Positions 46,601 to 59,141 of a DNA stretch of 64,000 nucleotides are shown in pieces. Each line of letters starts with the position of its first letter. The first letter of the stretch is position 1. The notes under the pieces were generated by a model that saw only the letters and a list, made by a program, of their open reading frames with translations, was not told the origin of the DNA and did not search any database. The DNA is from Plasmopara viticola. Lineage: Eukaryota > Oomycota > Peronosporomycetes > Peronosporales > Peronosporaceae. Location of the stretch: the NCBI GenBank assembly GCA_001695595.3, contig MBPM02000005.1, positions 124,001-188,000 of the forward strand, written 5' to 3'. The translations under genes and the position numbers were made by a program.

Positions 46601-48662
46601 AACTTCATCCATTAACCTCTATGCCTACGTATTTCTGGCCTGGATTCTACATCACAGCTACCTCGCTGTGTTTATTGATGTGAAAAGGTAATTCGAGAAG
46701 ATACACTTGCGTCTCGTTCCAAACAAATTAACAAAAACCAAAATCAGCAGCCAATTCTGTGACTGCAAAAACAGTCCAACGATATAGGTATACAAGTTCA
46801 GCATAGGAATTGCTTATTTTATACTCGCCTTACTTTACGAATTTCATACTTCACGATTCGTACGTCGAGCGGGCAAAGAACGCGTGCACGTACCTCGGCT
46901 AAAATGTCATGGTACGATTAACGTTTGTGATTGATAAGTTGAAAGTACAAGTTCCTTCTTGATCAAAAATATAGTACCTGGTGACTCCGATCAAATATCT
47001 CAGATGCTGTGCTATCGAAATACGCTCGAAAGAAAAGTAAACTGTTTGACCTTCAATCCGTTGGTGTACACCTGGCCTCTTTTGAGGATGACCTTAAAGT
47101 GACATAGGACGCCAATTAACTTTTTGGCGGAGCGGACAGAAGGAGGCTAACGATTTTGGAGCAGATTGGGTAGGCAGGTTTTCATGGATCTCAGCTATGT
47201 TGATAGTGAAAAGGTATGCCTTCGAGCTGGGGACTGTCTTATGGGCATCTGTCGATGTTGCATTTGTGGTCGCAACCGCCAATTGCGGCTGGGGTATCCC
47301 CTCGTGATTAGTTACAGAATCGGATCCGGTCGTAGGTGAAGAGATATACTTAGTAGATGCAAAGCGGCCTGTCGGGGATAATTTAAGCGCTCCCATCAAA
47401 GCCATCGTCTAGCCATGTCTTAGCCATGCTAACGTAAGTGACCATTTTGGCTTTCCAATAAGTGGCCTCACGGGCGGGTCTGCCGTCAGCCAAGAGCACA
47501 CTAGAAATAAAGTATTGCTAGAATGTAATGTTAAAAAGGAAGAAGTTCCGAAAGAGCTAACATGTGCTTATTAACTTGCACGTATAATCTTGTTTTCGCA
47601 TTGTGCACTAACGATTCATCTTACAACAGTTTCCAATCAGCCGCTCTCAAATTTTCGAGAGACGACCCCACTCATAATCTATTTGAAGTGTTTAAGAAAA
47701 TTTATCGAGGAAAACGATATGTTTTGACCATCAAGGCGCCAACCACCGAGCTGCCAAAATGTCCTATAGTGTTGCAGCAAGCGTGTCGATCAATTTTGAA
47801 AAATTAAGGTTTACTTGTGGCCAAAGGTGATAGCAAAGGAAGACTTATCAGTTATACAACATGCCTCAGTAATAATAAGCCCACTTATAATAGTCTGCGT
47901 CATTTAAGGCACTACAAAGAGAGATCAAGCGGATTCTTAACAGTGCGATGATGACATTTGCTTGCTAAAAGATGCCTTCAGTTACGTGGTCTAACTCATT
48001 TATGTTTTAAAGCTCAGTAGATTATTCGAACGTTTGTGAGAATTCGAAATGGTTTTTACCTACGTCTCTTTAAAAATTTATAGTCGTGAGGACACTGTTG
48101 AATGTCAGTGCGGGTTCGCTAGCTCTCGCGTGTACGATTGATGAAGGCTATGTCGCCACCCTCTAAATGCGATTGTACCTGTGAGCTACAGCAATGCGGG
48201 CCCTCCCCAAATGGTACCTTTTTGTGCGTGTAATTGCCGGGCACGAACTTTAAACGGGATGCTAACAATCAACGCAACGCGAGAGAACAAGTAGACATGA
48301 GATTATCGATCACGCGGGGTTCAAAGCCACGACCAGCTTTGCGGATGTATACAAACGTACATGTACAAACTGATGATGGTATGCTGTAAGCGAACTCTGC
48401 AATCAAGCGAGACCAAAGGAGACGAGTAGCTGCCTTTGTAGAAGATCTTCTTTTCGTCTCGAGTAGGAAAATCGTAGGGTTCCGTTCAGTCTGACTGCTC
48501 TAGAAAGCAGTTTTTATACATAGCATAGATAAGTGAGTGGCTTAGAGATAGCAAGCAATTTGCAAACCAAATAATGTAAGTATATTCACTTTGCATTTGG
48601 TCGACTAGGCTTTGGGCCCAAGCCCGCTGTCTGTAATCCTGGTAGCTACAAAACCATGTCCC
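43689..48662. other. 5-kb gene-poor stretch
   Basis: Contains only short frames without recognisable domains, the longest about 100 codons (45201-45512 plus, 47094-47405 minus). It includes the presumed promoter of the bZIP-like gene at its left end and a C9 run near 45162. No repeat structure with a partner in this window was seen. Confidence 0.5.
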
Positions 48663-49152
48663 TCATGCATTTTGATGGAATGGTTTCGTCAAAGGCGCTT
48701 CAAAATCGCCTCCAAAACTCACTGTATGTCCTAAGTTGCTCGAATCAGCATCATTCTGTAAAACAAAGGTATCTCCAACATCATGTGTACCCTTGAGTGG
48801 ATTTTTTGGAACGGCATACGGTGCTCGTGGCGCAGATTTGCTAAAATTCCAGTCAAGGCGCAAACCAGCCTTGCGGAGATCATCCGTATCCCAAGCACCT
48901 TGAGGTGACACCTGCATATTGCGTACACAGCGCGAGCTAAAGACTTTTCGCGTCATTTTTCTCTTAATGACATAAGAGGAACCCTTTATCGCCGTGCTCT
49001 GATGAAAGGTAATATATAAAGTTTATTTTGCAATTAGGTACCAAATTAATGTCTTCATTCGAAGAATGTTGATTAGTAATCTGATTTCTTGAGGCTTTCT
49101 CTTCGCTCAAAATACGACCTTTTTCTTCTCGAAGAAAGCTGGTGGTACTCAT
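48663..49152 (-). CDS. Possible two-exon small gene, unknown function
   Basis: Exon 1 (49152-49042) reads MSTTSFLREEKGRILSEEKA, with an alternative in-frame start 12 codons earlier at 49188. Removing GTACCT...CATCAG (48999-49041, 43 bases) joins it in phase to exon 2 (48998-48663), which reads STAIKGSSYVIKRKMTRKVF, then a Pro/Asn-rich region with APYAVPKNPLKGTHD, and ends TKPFHQNA. This gives 148 residues with no signal peptide or membrane segment. The exon 2 frame is clean for 112 codons and has biased, non-repetitive composition unlike its neighbours. The intron is short for an oomycete, so splicing is uncertain; exon 2 alone with its own Met (48956) is an alternative. Not recognised. Confidence 0.42.
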
Positions 49153-50175
49153 TGCGGCACACGACCGAATGAGCACCGCACAATGCACACATAAAACACC
49201 CTCACAAGTGGCTCACTGACGAGCATGGAGCGTAAATTGTCTCCGCAACCATGTAATGGGGTTTACGGACGCCACGAGGGGCCCGTTTTTGTATTCGTTA
49301 TCTCGAGCTTGCCTTTCTTTTTATTACTGCCATAAATTGGCTTGACGCCATAAGCGATAGTTAGGGAACATTTTTAGAACTTTACTCTATTTCAAAAAGT
49401 CAATGCTCCAACCACCGTATTTATGTCGCAGATCCACAAAGGATCGAAGTCTAAGGTCATCTGCATCGACATGGCCCCGGAGATTCATTTTCATATAGAA
49501 AAAAACTTTTGCCAAGGAAAGGTAGAGTGTTGTTGTCATCATCGTGCCGACCACGCATGTCTGGTCGAGCGCATTGGTTTTAACGATGCCTGTCGTCACC
49601 GTTGATGCAAAACAATTAGGCATACCGCATCCTTGCGATAAGGTTTTCTCTGATGTTCCCTAATGAATCGACAGCCACCAAGGATTTCTTGTGGGCTCGT
49701 TTAGGGAGATCATCCAGCTACATTGAATACACATGGCGTCATATGGTACCAGTTCCTTAAATATGCGGTTTTTCAAGAAGGCCTTGAATAGACGATACTT
49801 GAAGGCTTACCGCTTAAGTCCAACCTTACCGTAGAGATTTAGTGTATTTCGCAACCCATTCGTAAATTTTACAGAAAGACCTTTCCAGGATGGCACTCAT
49901 ACCTCGAATACTTTGAATGGTTCGCTGATTGTAAAGTCGATCTCAATGGCGACTGCTCGTGCGTTCACTTCGTTGTTGGGTGTAGGCGACAGGCTCGTGG
50001 ACTGTCGCTGGTATCGTATTCGTACAAGCCAAGTCTTGGTCTTCATCCGTGTCCAACCCGAGAGAATCAACTTGAATCATCTCGGACCTTTCATGAAGAC
50101 GTCGGGTAACACCGCAAAGGTGTCATGTCCCGCAAATGAGATCGCAATGCACAAATTTTAATTGCAACTTGCCCT

Positions 50176-50456
50176 TTCAAGGTCGTTTCCTCGGACGATT
50201 CGGGACATAAGATTAAGACATGCATGACGACCACACCTGGTCTTTTTCTTGACCTTTACGTAGAAATGACGCGCTCGAGTGACACCTACACACAACGAGC
50301 AACCGATTACGCAACATTGCGCAGAGCGCTGACTCTCCCGCAAATCCCATCCCACTGTCGCGATAACTGCCACTTGTACCTTCGGCGCACAAGATGCCCC
50401 ATAATCCACGACAAGCTTCAAGGTCTTTTCCTCAGCCGATTATGGGACACAAGACT
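50176..50456 (+). repeat. Direct repeat pair of about 40 bases
   Basis: 50176-50214 (TTCAAGGTCGTTTCCTCGGA...) recurs at 50417-50456 (TTCAAGGTCTTTTCCTCAGC...), with about six mismatches by eye. Both copies continue through a GGGACAyAAGA core. They lie 370 and 130 bases upstream of the bZIP-like start at 50584, so they may be duplicated promoter elements. Confidence 0.6.
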
Positions 50457-50504
50457 GTATACCTTATCGCCTCATAGAAACGAGCTGGGATGACGACCAA
50501 AAAA

Positions 50505-50550
50505 ACCGCTTCTGCTTCTGCTTCGTCTTCGTCTTCTTCTTCTTCTTTTC
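50505..50550 (+). repeat. CTT-type pyrimidine microsatellite
   Basis: An interrupted run of CTTCTG, CTTCGT and CTT units just before the bZIP-like gene. On the minus strand it makes a Lys/Gln-rich frame, which I regard as chance. Confidence 0.8.
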
Positions 50551-50583
50551 GGTGAGACTCGACCGACCACTTGGCCATTTGCA

Positions 50584-51666
50584 ATGACATGGCACGATTA
50601 CCGCATGGCCATCACTACGCTCTGTAGCTCCAAGCCCGACGACGGCGTGGGCGAGTTCGTCACCGAAACCCCCGCCTCCCTCGTCCCCGTTCGTCATCCC
50701 ACTGGTCGCAAGTCGCCTTTGCGTACGATTGGCACCGTGACGACCAAGAAGCGCTTGCGCCGTCTGTCGAATAGCGAACGTGGCAAGCTGTACCGGTCGC
50801 GCCGAAAGGACTATGTCCAGACGCTTCAAGCGCAAGTCGATCAGCTCAAGAAGGAAGTGAATCAATTAGCGCAGTACGAGCGCGTGCCCGCACGCCGGCT
50901 CCCCCTCGCTTGGCCAGTCTCGATCGGGGCCTTTCTGGCCAATGTCGTCAACGAATACTTTGCGCTCTTTAAATACGGGGTCCCGATCACGGACGCTCCC
51001 AATGCGTCGCACGATCAGCTGCTCTTGTCGACCCGTCAAGTTGCCTTTCTACAGCGCTTAATGCACCCCCAAGTGGTCTTTGCGAGCGCCTATGGCGTGC
51101 GCGAGGTCTTAAATCAGTGGGAAAAGTACTCGCTGTATCACGCGGGGTTAAAGTGCGAGGTCACGACCGTGCAAGTGATGGCCCGGGATCCCCATCCCGT
51201 CGTCATGGCCCCCACGACGCTTTCCGTGCGCTTTACCCGACGCACGATTGAAGGGATTTTTCCGCATTTGCTCTGGAACGAGCCCCTTGTGCAACGGCTG
51301 ATTGGCAAGAAGCTCACGTACGCTGTGAAAAACATCTTTTACTTTGGCAACGACAATAAAATTCATCGCTACGACGCGTACGTCGACTTTGCGGCCGCGT
51401 TTGTGCGCCTTTTGGGCAATAGCGACGATACCATGACAATGATGGAGAGCGCACTGATTCGACAAGAGTGTATGATTGGCGATTTGCTCGAGGAGCCGCC
51501 ATGCGTGCAGGTGGAGGAGATCCCGACGTCAGTGCCCTCTTTGTCGTGCGCAGGAGTGGACGATCACTCTGATGGCAGCAGCGACAGCCTCAAGGAGCCG
51601 TCGACGCCAGTTGGCGCCCACATTGGCATGTCAATACAGGGCATTCTCGAAAGAGGAGACGAGTGA
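50584..51666 (+). CDS. bZIP-like transcription regulator, second paralogue
   Basis: A 360-residue protein with the basic region LSNSERGKLYRSRRKDY at 61-77 and a zipper through L81, L88, V92 and L95. After this comes the same unassigned domain as in the gene at 42543-43688: VVNEYFALFKYGVP, LNQWEKYSLYHAGLK, FTRRTIEGIFPHLLW and RQECMIGDLL. The end is a Ser/acidic low-complexity tail. Local GC is clearly higher than in the flanks, as expected of an active gene. The start at 50584 follows the microsatellite; a later Met at residue 7 is possible. Its overall identity to the other bZIP-like gene is low outside the motifs, so it is an older paralogue, not part of the recent inverted duplication. Nuclear DNA binding is inferred from the family. 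Confidence 0.83.
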   Translation: MTWHDYRMAITTLCSSKPDDGVGEFVTETPASLVPVRHPTGRKSPLRTIGTVTTKKRLRRLSNSERGKLYRSRRKDYVQTLQAQVDQLKKEVNQLAQYERVPARRLPLAWPVSIGAFLANVVNEYFALFKYGVPITDAPNASHDQLLLSTRQVAFLQRLMHPQVVFASAYGVREVLNQWEKYSLYHAGLKCEVTTVQVMARDPHPVVMAPTTLSVRFTRRTIEGIFPHLLWNEPLVQRLIGKKLTYAVKNIFYFGNDNKIHRYDAYVDFAAAFVRLLGNSDDTMTMMESALIRQECMIGDLLEEPPCVQVEEIPTSVPSLSCAGVDDHSDGSSDSLKEPSTPVGAHIGMSIQGILERGDE

Positions 51667-54600
51667 GAGATACCGGAGATGGTCAAGATACGAGAGGAAG
51701 GCCGTAATTTAGCGATAATGACAGTTGCGGACTCAGGAAATGTTGCTTTATATGAAAGGATTTATTTAAGTGCTAGTCGGATCCTTTCATAAAGCGGAGT
51801 TTTTGTAGTATAAAGTTGAGTTTTTATAATATACCCTAAAGGAATGGTACTCGAGAAATACTGAAACGGCGTAAAATACGGAGTTGAATATAGTGCATAT
51901 GCAGAATTCCGGGTAGGACCAAAAGAGGAAAGGTGATTGTATTAATTCAATACTGTAGTCTCCTTGGAGACTGGAAAAAGCAAAAGGTCGCTAGCAGGAA
52001 AATTTTATATCTTTCTGCGCACCCCCTTTGTGCAAGTCTTTAAGTGACCCCATTAAGCCTGGCAGCACTTAAAGTCAAATCTAGGCTCACGCGGGTAGAT
52101 TGATTACGTGAACCCTCGCAAAGATATTGACATTAGCCTTCTTGGACAAGCCATACATTGCTAAAAAAGTGCTGGCTTTTGTAAACTTGAAGAAGCGGCT
52201 GCCTTTGTAGACTCCACTGCCTTTGAGTAGCTGGAACGTGAAATGGCGATTGAGCTCTACGAGCAAAGTCTATATAGGCAGCACCAGCTCATGTTGCCGC
52301 AATGGTGGTTTCTAATATGAGGTGTGTGGCGGTCATGCATAAAGCTTTCGCTATAAGAAGAAAGGAACCAGACCCTCCTCTTCTGACCAATAGAGATAGA
52401 GATGGACACCGACGCGGTCTCGAACACGAATTAATTTGATGTACGCGGCGTTCGCAATCTCTCCACCGGGTGGACGGGTTTTGAGCTGAGCATCCACCCA
52501 ATAAGCAAACTTTTAAGAGTGTTTTATAATTTTAAGACAGCATTTAGCGGCAGTTAAGAGCCGCGTATCTACAGGCCTTTTTTTTAGCTCTGTCAGCGCT
52601 TGCGTTTCATGCTCACAAACAATGATGGCGTAAGCTTTATAATTAGACTCATAAATTACGGAAAAGTTAATGACCTTCATCACTGGGCTAGCACTCAATT
52701 TTTTTAAGTTTGAATGTGACGATGAGGGTCTGTATTGAGTATCATTTTTTGAGAAGAGTCATAGTTATCTAGAATGCCGTGGATGAGCTTTTGATCGCAT
52801 CAAAGAGCCCGAATTAATGACCTGCTGACTTGGATCCAGCTTTAATGGTCTCAAGCGTTGCCGATCAAAGCAACATCTGATCCTTTGTTGCGGTTTATCA
52901 GTACACTAGAACTACGTCGGTCCCGAGAGCCGATCTTTGTCTCACCCATAAGGTTTAGAGCGTCGCTGAAATAAGCAGCGCTCTCTGAGGCTGGAAAACA
53001 CTGCAGATTATTTGCTTGGCAAACACTCTGCGGTGAGGGTGTATCTGGTTCAGTATCAAAATTAATGCAAACATGTCTTTAAAGCTTGTCCATACCAAAG
53101 CCCGTAGTGATCCAAGCGACTGCGAGTAGACAATTAAACAGCTTAATAGCGGGCCACTTTTGATGTAGATATATTAGCGATATCCTATAAATGTGGTATT
53201 GCTATTAAACTGTTTGATTGTCTGGTATCAGTTGCTTGGACTGCTTCGGGCTTTAGTCCGGATATACTTGTAAGACGTGTTCTATTTAGTCCAATTGAGA
53301 TTGCTCTGGAAGTTCATGTTAGCTATTTTAGACAAGTACGAGAGTTATGGTTCTCTATGCCAGCATGCTCTGCAGGAGAGGAGATCAAACTTCTCGGTGG
53401 CTTTGAGAGAAGTCATGAGACGCTGTGAAAGAAGTCATGAGGCGCTATGAAAGTAAAAATCGCATATCTGATTAATTTTAAGCAGGTTCAGGGACGATGT
53501 GACGATCTAGTATGTCTCTATGAAAGGCTGTGCTGATTACATTAGTCGTACTGGTTGACACAACGATTTTTGACTGGCGTGTTGTCCCGTCTATTATCGG
53601 CCGCAATTGTCGACAGTGGTCATGTGAGTGATCGGCATTATTAGCCACACTATACAAGCATTGTCTAATTATTGGACGAGATAACAGCTGGGTGTGAATC
53701 AAAGCTTGGATGGTAGTTCACCCCAAACACCGCAACACAAGAAAAGCTCTGGGCTATTAAATTCTCAAATTTTGATACCATATCTATTTTTTCGAACTCA
53801 AAGAAGTCTAAAGCTGTCCTATCGATCAGTACATTAGAAAGAAGCTTATGTTTACCAAATTTTGATAGGCACAAGTCAGCCAGTTGTATAAGCTGTACCT
53901 ATTTATGGCGCCATAAGACACCGGAGACCTGACATCGGTTATCATAGTCCCGTAAACTTGCGTAAATAGCAGTATTTTCTCCATTGAAAGCTGTCTTTCT
54001 TCATCATCAGCTCGATCCAAAGATCTTTAGCCTAAAATGCTATCAACCTTTCCAGACAAAACGTCGCAACAACGGAATTTTTATGTTTTTAGCTCGTTTG
54101 TCCTTGTAGCGATATTACTCTCACCTTTTTAAAATGAAAACAACCACGAACAGGATGCCTTCTCCGGAATGCCGTAAGTAAAAGCTGTTCATCTCGCATG
54201 ACCTCGAGTAGTGGTGGCTATACTCGCTATTTTAAGCTAGAAACAATGAACTTAAGCCGCTTGAAACAATGAAGTTAAGTTTTGCCGAGCAAAGCAACAT
54301 TCACTGCTTTGGCGACAAGTAAGGGCACATAATCCGCGCCTGTTCCAAAATAAGCCACCTTCGTCTCGTCTTAAAGCTTCATAACGCTGCTGCAAAACCC
54401 AAAAAATGCATGTCGCAAAGGCGAAGTGCCCTAAGTAGAAAGACCTAATTTCTCATGATGGGTGTACGCCCTGTATTTGAGAGCTTGACAGCTTTAAGAA
54501 TAAAAATTGGCAGCTATGGAAAGCTGTTGTGCGCACAAGTGTATGAGGATATTCGAGCCTTAGCAGATTGTGGCATGTCAAGAGCATTTGCGCGCCTAAA

Positions 54601-55094
54601 CTGATTTAAAAAAACTAGTCGCTTCATTAATGATTCAGTACTTGCTGCATTTAAGTGTAAAATTAAATCTCTGATACACTACAAATTTTGACAGTCCTTT
54701 AAGGTCCTCGTACTCCTCCCGTGTCTATGGGTACACGAATCCTTACCCGACCAAGCGGTTGGGCCATTAAGGCATGCCACTCAACTCTAAGCAGCAAGGC
54801 TTTAGTAAGCCGAACTTGCACCTTATTTGTGCTTACGGCTATATCGAAAGAAAGTTTATAAAGCTGTACACCCAAATTAAAATATTGTAGGTTTGGCGAT
54901 AGCGTTATCTCCCCAAAGGTAGACATGACGACGTATTTAAACCCTGCAAACTTTTCTGTTGCCAAAGCTGCTTAAGTGTAGGTAACATAATGAATGACAT
55001 GGCATCTATTAATGTGAGGAGCAAATGCTTGCAAGTTAATAGCATGCATTTTACAGTTTAAAAGCGAAGCATTACCAATAGCACATCATAGTTT
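51667..55094. other. No gene seen
   Basis: Only short frames (up to 88 codons) without domains on either strand. AT-rich. No repeat with a partner in this window was seen. Confidence 0.5.
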
Positions 55095-55420
55095 GATTTC
55101 AGAGATTTAAGCTACCAGAACCCACGCACCAGGACTAAGCTGTCTCTATCGCGGGATGCTGGTAGCAATCCAACCCATATTGGGACCGGGTTTGTACCCC
55201 TCATTACACTATGGGGCTTTTTTGGTCAGTGTGGCGTCCCCCACCCAGACTACCCAATCGGGCGCGTTTTGGTAGGGCAGTCACACACTCGGGTGTGATG
55301 GCTCGTCAACTTAAGTGACCTATCTCCGGCTGCCTTAATTCGAATTTTATGGGTATCGAACCAGGTACTTCGCGGTCCTGGGTCGAACGGCTAACCGCTC
55401 GAGCCACAGAATCGGTCATA
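55095..55420 (-). mobile_element. tRNA-derived SINE-like sequence
   Basis: On the minus strand an A-box-like TGGCTCGAGCGG (55395-55406) and a perfect B box GGTTCGATACC (55352-55362) are spaced as in a tRNA. The surrounding arms do not fold as a tRNA: the T stem does not pair, and no matching acceptor stem exists. About 250 bases of body follow, with GGGACGCCACACTGACC and similar GC-rich sequence, ending near 55095. This is the layout of a tRNA-headed SINE with internal RNA polymerase III promoter. Ends are approximate and no target duplication was identified. Confidence 0.65.
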
Positions 55421-55533
55421 TTTTTATTTTAGAAAAAATGGCTTGCGGCTTAAATGATCATTAGTTTGCGACAGTAGCGCTTCTTGGAGGTGCTACTGGA
55501 CTTGACTGCGACTCCGCCTTCGCACTAGACTCC

Positions 55534-58500
55534 CCTTCCATCTTCCGCATCAGCAAGTTCGACGGAACCAATCGCCACACTCTTTAGTTCAAGATGTAGA
55601 TGGTGCTCGAGGGAACGCGATCTATAGGGGCGAGGGTCGGCTAGATCAAGTTTGAGCTCTGCGTCACTGCGTTGCCAAGTGAAAGTCACGCCATGACGAT
55701 CACCTGTCTCCGATGGAAGATTAGTAACTGCATTTGATATAACCAGCGATCGGCGCGCGCGTTTTATAGTCGCGTCAATTAAAGAAGAGAATCTGGCCAA
55801 CATTTTTCTGCACCATCGCTTTATCAAGATGATGAGAAGGTAAGGTGGTGATGTGCTGGAGTGTTTATGATCTAAGTAGAACAGCTTGACGCCGTGAGTG
55901 CTCTAAACAGCAATGACAACTTATTTATCACGCTTCAATTCGTACGCATTTTAGGTCTCGACGTTGGAGTCAAAAGCCGAATCATTGTCGTGGAAGCTCG
56001 AGACATCTCGATTTTTCCATAAAGTTATGAGGCGCAAGGATTAAGGTTACGGCGTTCCCGAAGCCGCACACAATTCAAGTTAAACATTTATGAGGATGAA
56101 ATTGTCCAGCCCAAGAGTGACAAGAACTAGCGAGGACTAGTAGCGCCTGTCACTACTGTGGAAAGCACGAACTTTGGATTGCAAAGTGTCTGATGCAAAT
56201 TCGCTAGATTGTGAAGCGGCAGAGATTGCAACGAGCAAATATTCCGCGGAGTGAAGCCGACTCGGATGGTAATTAAATTTTTTCCGTCTCGGCATCATTG
56301 AAGGTAAGCGTTGTTTGGATGATTGATTTAGCGACGCAACTAACGACGTACTCCGGTGTGTACATCGAGGTTCAGAAAGATGCTCCGATGAACGCTCATC
56401 TCGCGGACGACGGCGTGGTTCAGTATGGTGACGTTTCGATTTCGATGAAGAATCCCCACGGGAATGTTGACAGTCGTATGGTACATCCCAAAGATTTCAC
56501 AAAACTTTTTTTCCATTGGATGATTAACTAGATGTTTGTTAAGTCACCTTTGAAAAGCGATGGGTATTTTGCTGAGAGCAAAGACCTTCCTTTAAGCTTG
56601 GATCACGCGAAGGCAAGGCAAAGACTCATTCAAGCTTTGCATGAGGCCTGTTAAATCTGACAAATTAAACCTAACAAGCTCGTCAGGATAACATGAGGTC
56701 ACCACTGCCACCTCTGACCTGGCCGCATAGGCCATTACGGTTGTCGAGAAAGGTTACGGTACTGGTATTATTTAGTGTCTGTTAAGAAGTGGGAGCCTTG
56801 AGATGGTTTTGAACTTGGTAAACAAACGCGACTAATCTACCCCCCAGTCATGCTACACAATTGCTCGAAGTCGTTCAACGTGACGTGTGTGGTCCCATGC
56901 AGACGCCGATATTTATCGAAAAGAGCTATTTTGGCTCCTCTATTGACGAAAAGTTGCTCTTTTATGTAATTTTCTGCTTGACGCCAACTTTGAAGTGGCA
57001 TACAACTTACCGCATTTGCCGCGACTAACAAGAGGGTCAAAAAGCACAAAGCGACAGTGACAGGAAGTACTTTATCTGGTGCGACGACCAGATTTTGCGC
57101 TAAGCACGGCTTCACCCAAATGTTAACGTCTCTGTATACACCCCACCTAGATAATGTTGCCGAGCGGATGCTTTGGACTCTGGTGGAATCGACTCAATCC
57201 ATGATGAAACATGCTGTATTGTCAACACTACAAGGGGTGAATTTTAATGCCTGCCGCAGTTTCGGAATAGGTACTCAGCTTGGGCTATCAGCTATAATGA
57301 GTCATCACACCAAATTTGGCCTGACAAGTAGGCTCGATCGTCAAATCTGAAGGTGGTGCGTACGTACATGCGTCGGAAAAGGGGTCCAAGCTTGACGCCG
57401 AATCAATACGCTGACGATTTCTCGGGTCTAAGGATATTGGGAAAGCGTATTAATTTAAAGAAAAAACGGTCACTTGCGAAGACGTCATCCAGGATGAAGA
57501 CCGAGACATGTCGGAATCGGATGAAATGGACAAGGATGAACCAACGCCGACCAAGAAGAATATCTTGAGCCCGGCAGCATGCGATATAACTCGGACACGG
57601 TGACCGGAAAGCACTAAAGAGGTTTCCAAGCCAAAGCGACCAAGTCGTTATCGATCTGTTGATGAGACGTCAGCTGTAGCTCAAACACTCGAAGCAGCCT
57701 TCGTCGTGAATGCAGTTCGAGAGCGTTTGAGTCAGCTATAAAATTTGGCGACGCAAGGCAAATGAAGAGAGGATATGCTTGAAGATGCAGTTGCTTAAAA
57801 AAAGAATTGGACAAATTTATGCCAAAAATTTAAATACGATCGGCTTTCGAAAAAAATCTTGTAGTAACGGAAGTTGATTGGACGGCTCAAGGCTTTCATC
57901 GTCTCAAAGTACTTTTTACTGAAGTATGGCATCTGCTTTGAAAAAAAAACCTTTGCGCCAGTTGCTAAGCTCACGTCGACCAGAATTTGCTTCTGCTTGG
58001 CGTCCACATACGGTCCAACTATGCATCAAATGGATGTCAAAAAGGCACTTCTTATCGATTAATTGACGATGGTGCAAGCGAACGGCTGCACACTCTGACT
58101 ACGCTTGCCACCTCAAGCACTTGCTCAACGGTCCGAAGGAATCACCACGAATGTGGAATCCAATCATCGCTATATTCATATTGAACACTTTATCTATAAA
58201 GTGTTAAGCTGGTCACTGTAATAAGTCGAGTGTAATGACCATGAGATGTTGTTCGCGAATCTTTGCGTCGACGATCCGGTGATAGCAAGCAACACCGACA
58301 AAGCGTTCAGCAAGCACTTGACATAGCAAGCTCAATTATCTCTTTGGCATTATTATTGTACGAGATACGGAAATAGAAACGTGTAATGTATCTACCCAAA
58401 TCTGCGATAGATATTCTGGAAAAACTTAGTATGGAAACGTCAATCCTAACAAGTCCTCCAGAATGCAAGCCTCAAGTTGATCAAGGCTTCCTGTGAAGAA

Positions 58501-59141
58501 GGATGCAGACATGAATAGGCTATAACCAATATGCTTTATCTAAATACCATCAGATGCCTGATGTACTAAATAATTTCAACTCGGACGGATATTGCTATTG
58601 CAGTAAGAATTCTCAGCCACTTTGCCTCAGACCCGTGTCATACACAGTGTTAAACGCATTTTCCAGACACGGCAATATACGTCATTGCGTCTACGGCTTC
58701 TCAGGTGCAGATTGACATGACGACCTTTAATGTAAAGGTTATACAAGCGGCTATGCATTTATAATGAACGGTGGATGCGTTAGCTGGAAATCAAGGGAGA
58801 GCGCACGGTGGTAGTGTCAATAACGAAAGTGGGTTATATTACTTTGACGATGCTATCAAGAAGCGATGTTGCTCGAACTTTTGTGTGCGAATTTGGCGAA
58901 ATGAAAGGGGAAGACTTTGTTATAATTTGCGAAGCCAGATCAAGTCCAATTGCGCTAACCAAGAGTTCTGAGTCTCAAGAGCAAATTAATCACGTTGACA
59001 TTTGCTATCACTGAATACGAAGGAAACTCGAAGACGTTCACGTGGTGCTGCAATACCACTCTAGAAAGGACACGAAAGCGGACTCGATACCTAAGCCGAT
59101 CATCGCTGCACAATTCAAAAGTCTTTGGAACCAGTTGGGGG
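55534..59141 (+). pseudogene. Degenerate Copia gag-pol, second family
   Basis: Plus-strand Copia blocks in order. Gag is at about 55540 (FRISKFDGTN). A damaged zinc knuckle at about 56147-56188 reads CHYCGKHELWIAKC and lacks the His. Protease is at 56298 (WMIDLATQLTTYSGVYIEVQ). Integrase is at about 56866-57000 (VVQRDVCGPMQTP, SSIDEKLLFYVIF) and 57100-57210 (YTPHLDNVAERM). Reverse transcriptase is at 57940-58060 (FAPVAKLTSTRICFCLA, HQMDVKKALL), with the catalytic site as CVDD near 58270. RNase H and C-terminus are at about 58770-59141 (DALAGNQGRAHGG, NHVDICYH, KADSIPKPIIAAQF). Many stops and frame changes, and no LTRs recognised. It is much older than the Copia at 11458-16288 and of another family. 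Confidence 0.85.

Larger units (their letters stand above)
49189..50583. other. Intergenic, upstream of the second bZIP-like gene
   Basis: A 78-codon minus frame (49387-49623, ending KYGGWSIDFLK) has some coding look but no recognised domain. The right part holds a pair of direct repeats and a pyrimidine microsatellite just upstream of the bZIP-like gene at 50584. Confidence 0.5.

Noticed and set aside
46600..47050. Possible retroelement coding traces on plus
   Set aside because: Only vague similarity in short broken frames, with no conserved motif such as a YVDD box.
55525..55827. 100-codon minus-strand frame
   Set aside because: It is antisense to the Copia gag remnant, whose plus-strand FRISKFDGTN block is recognisable.
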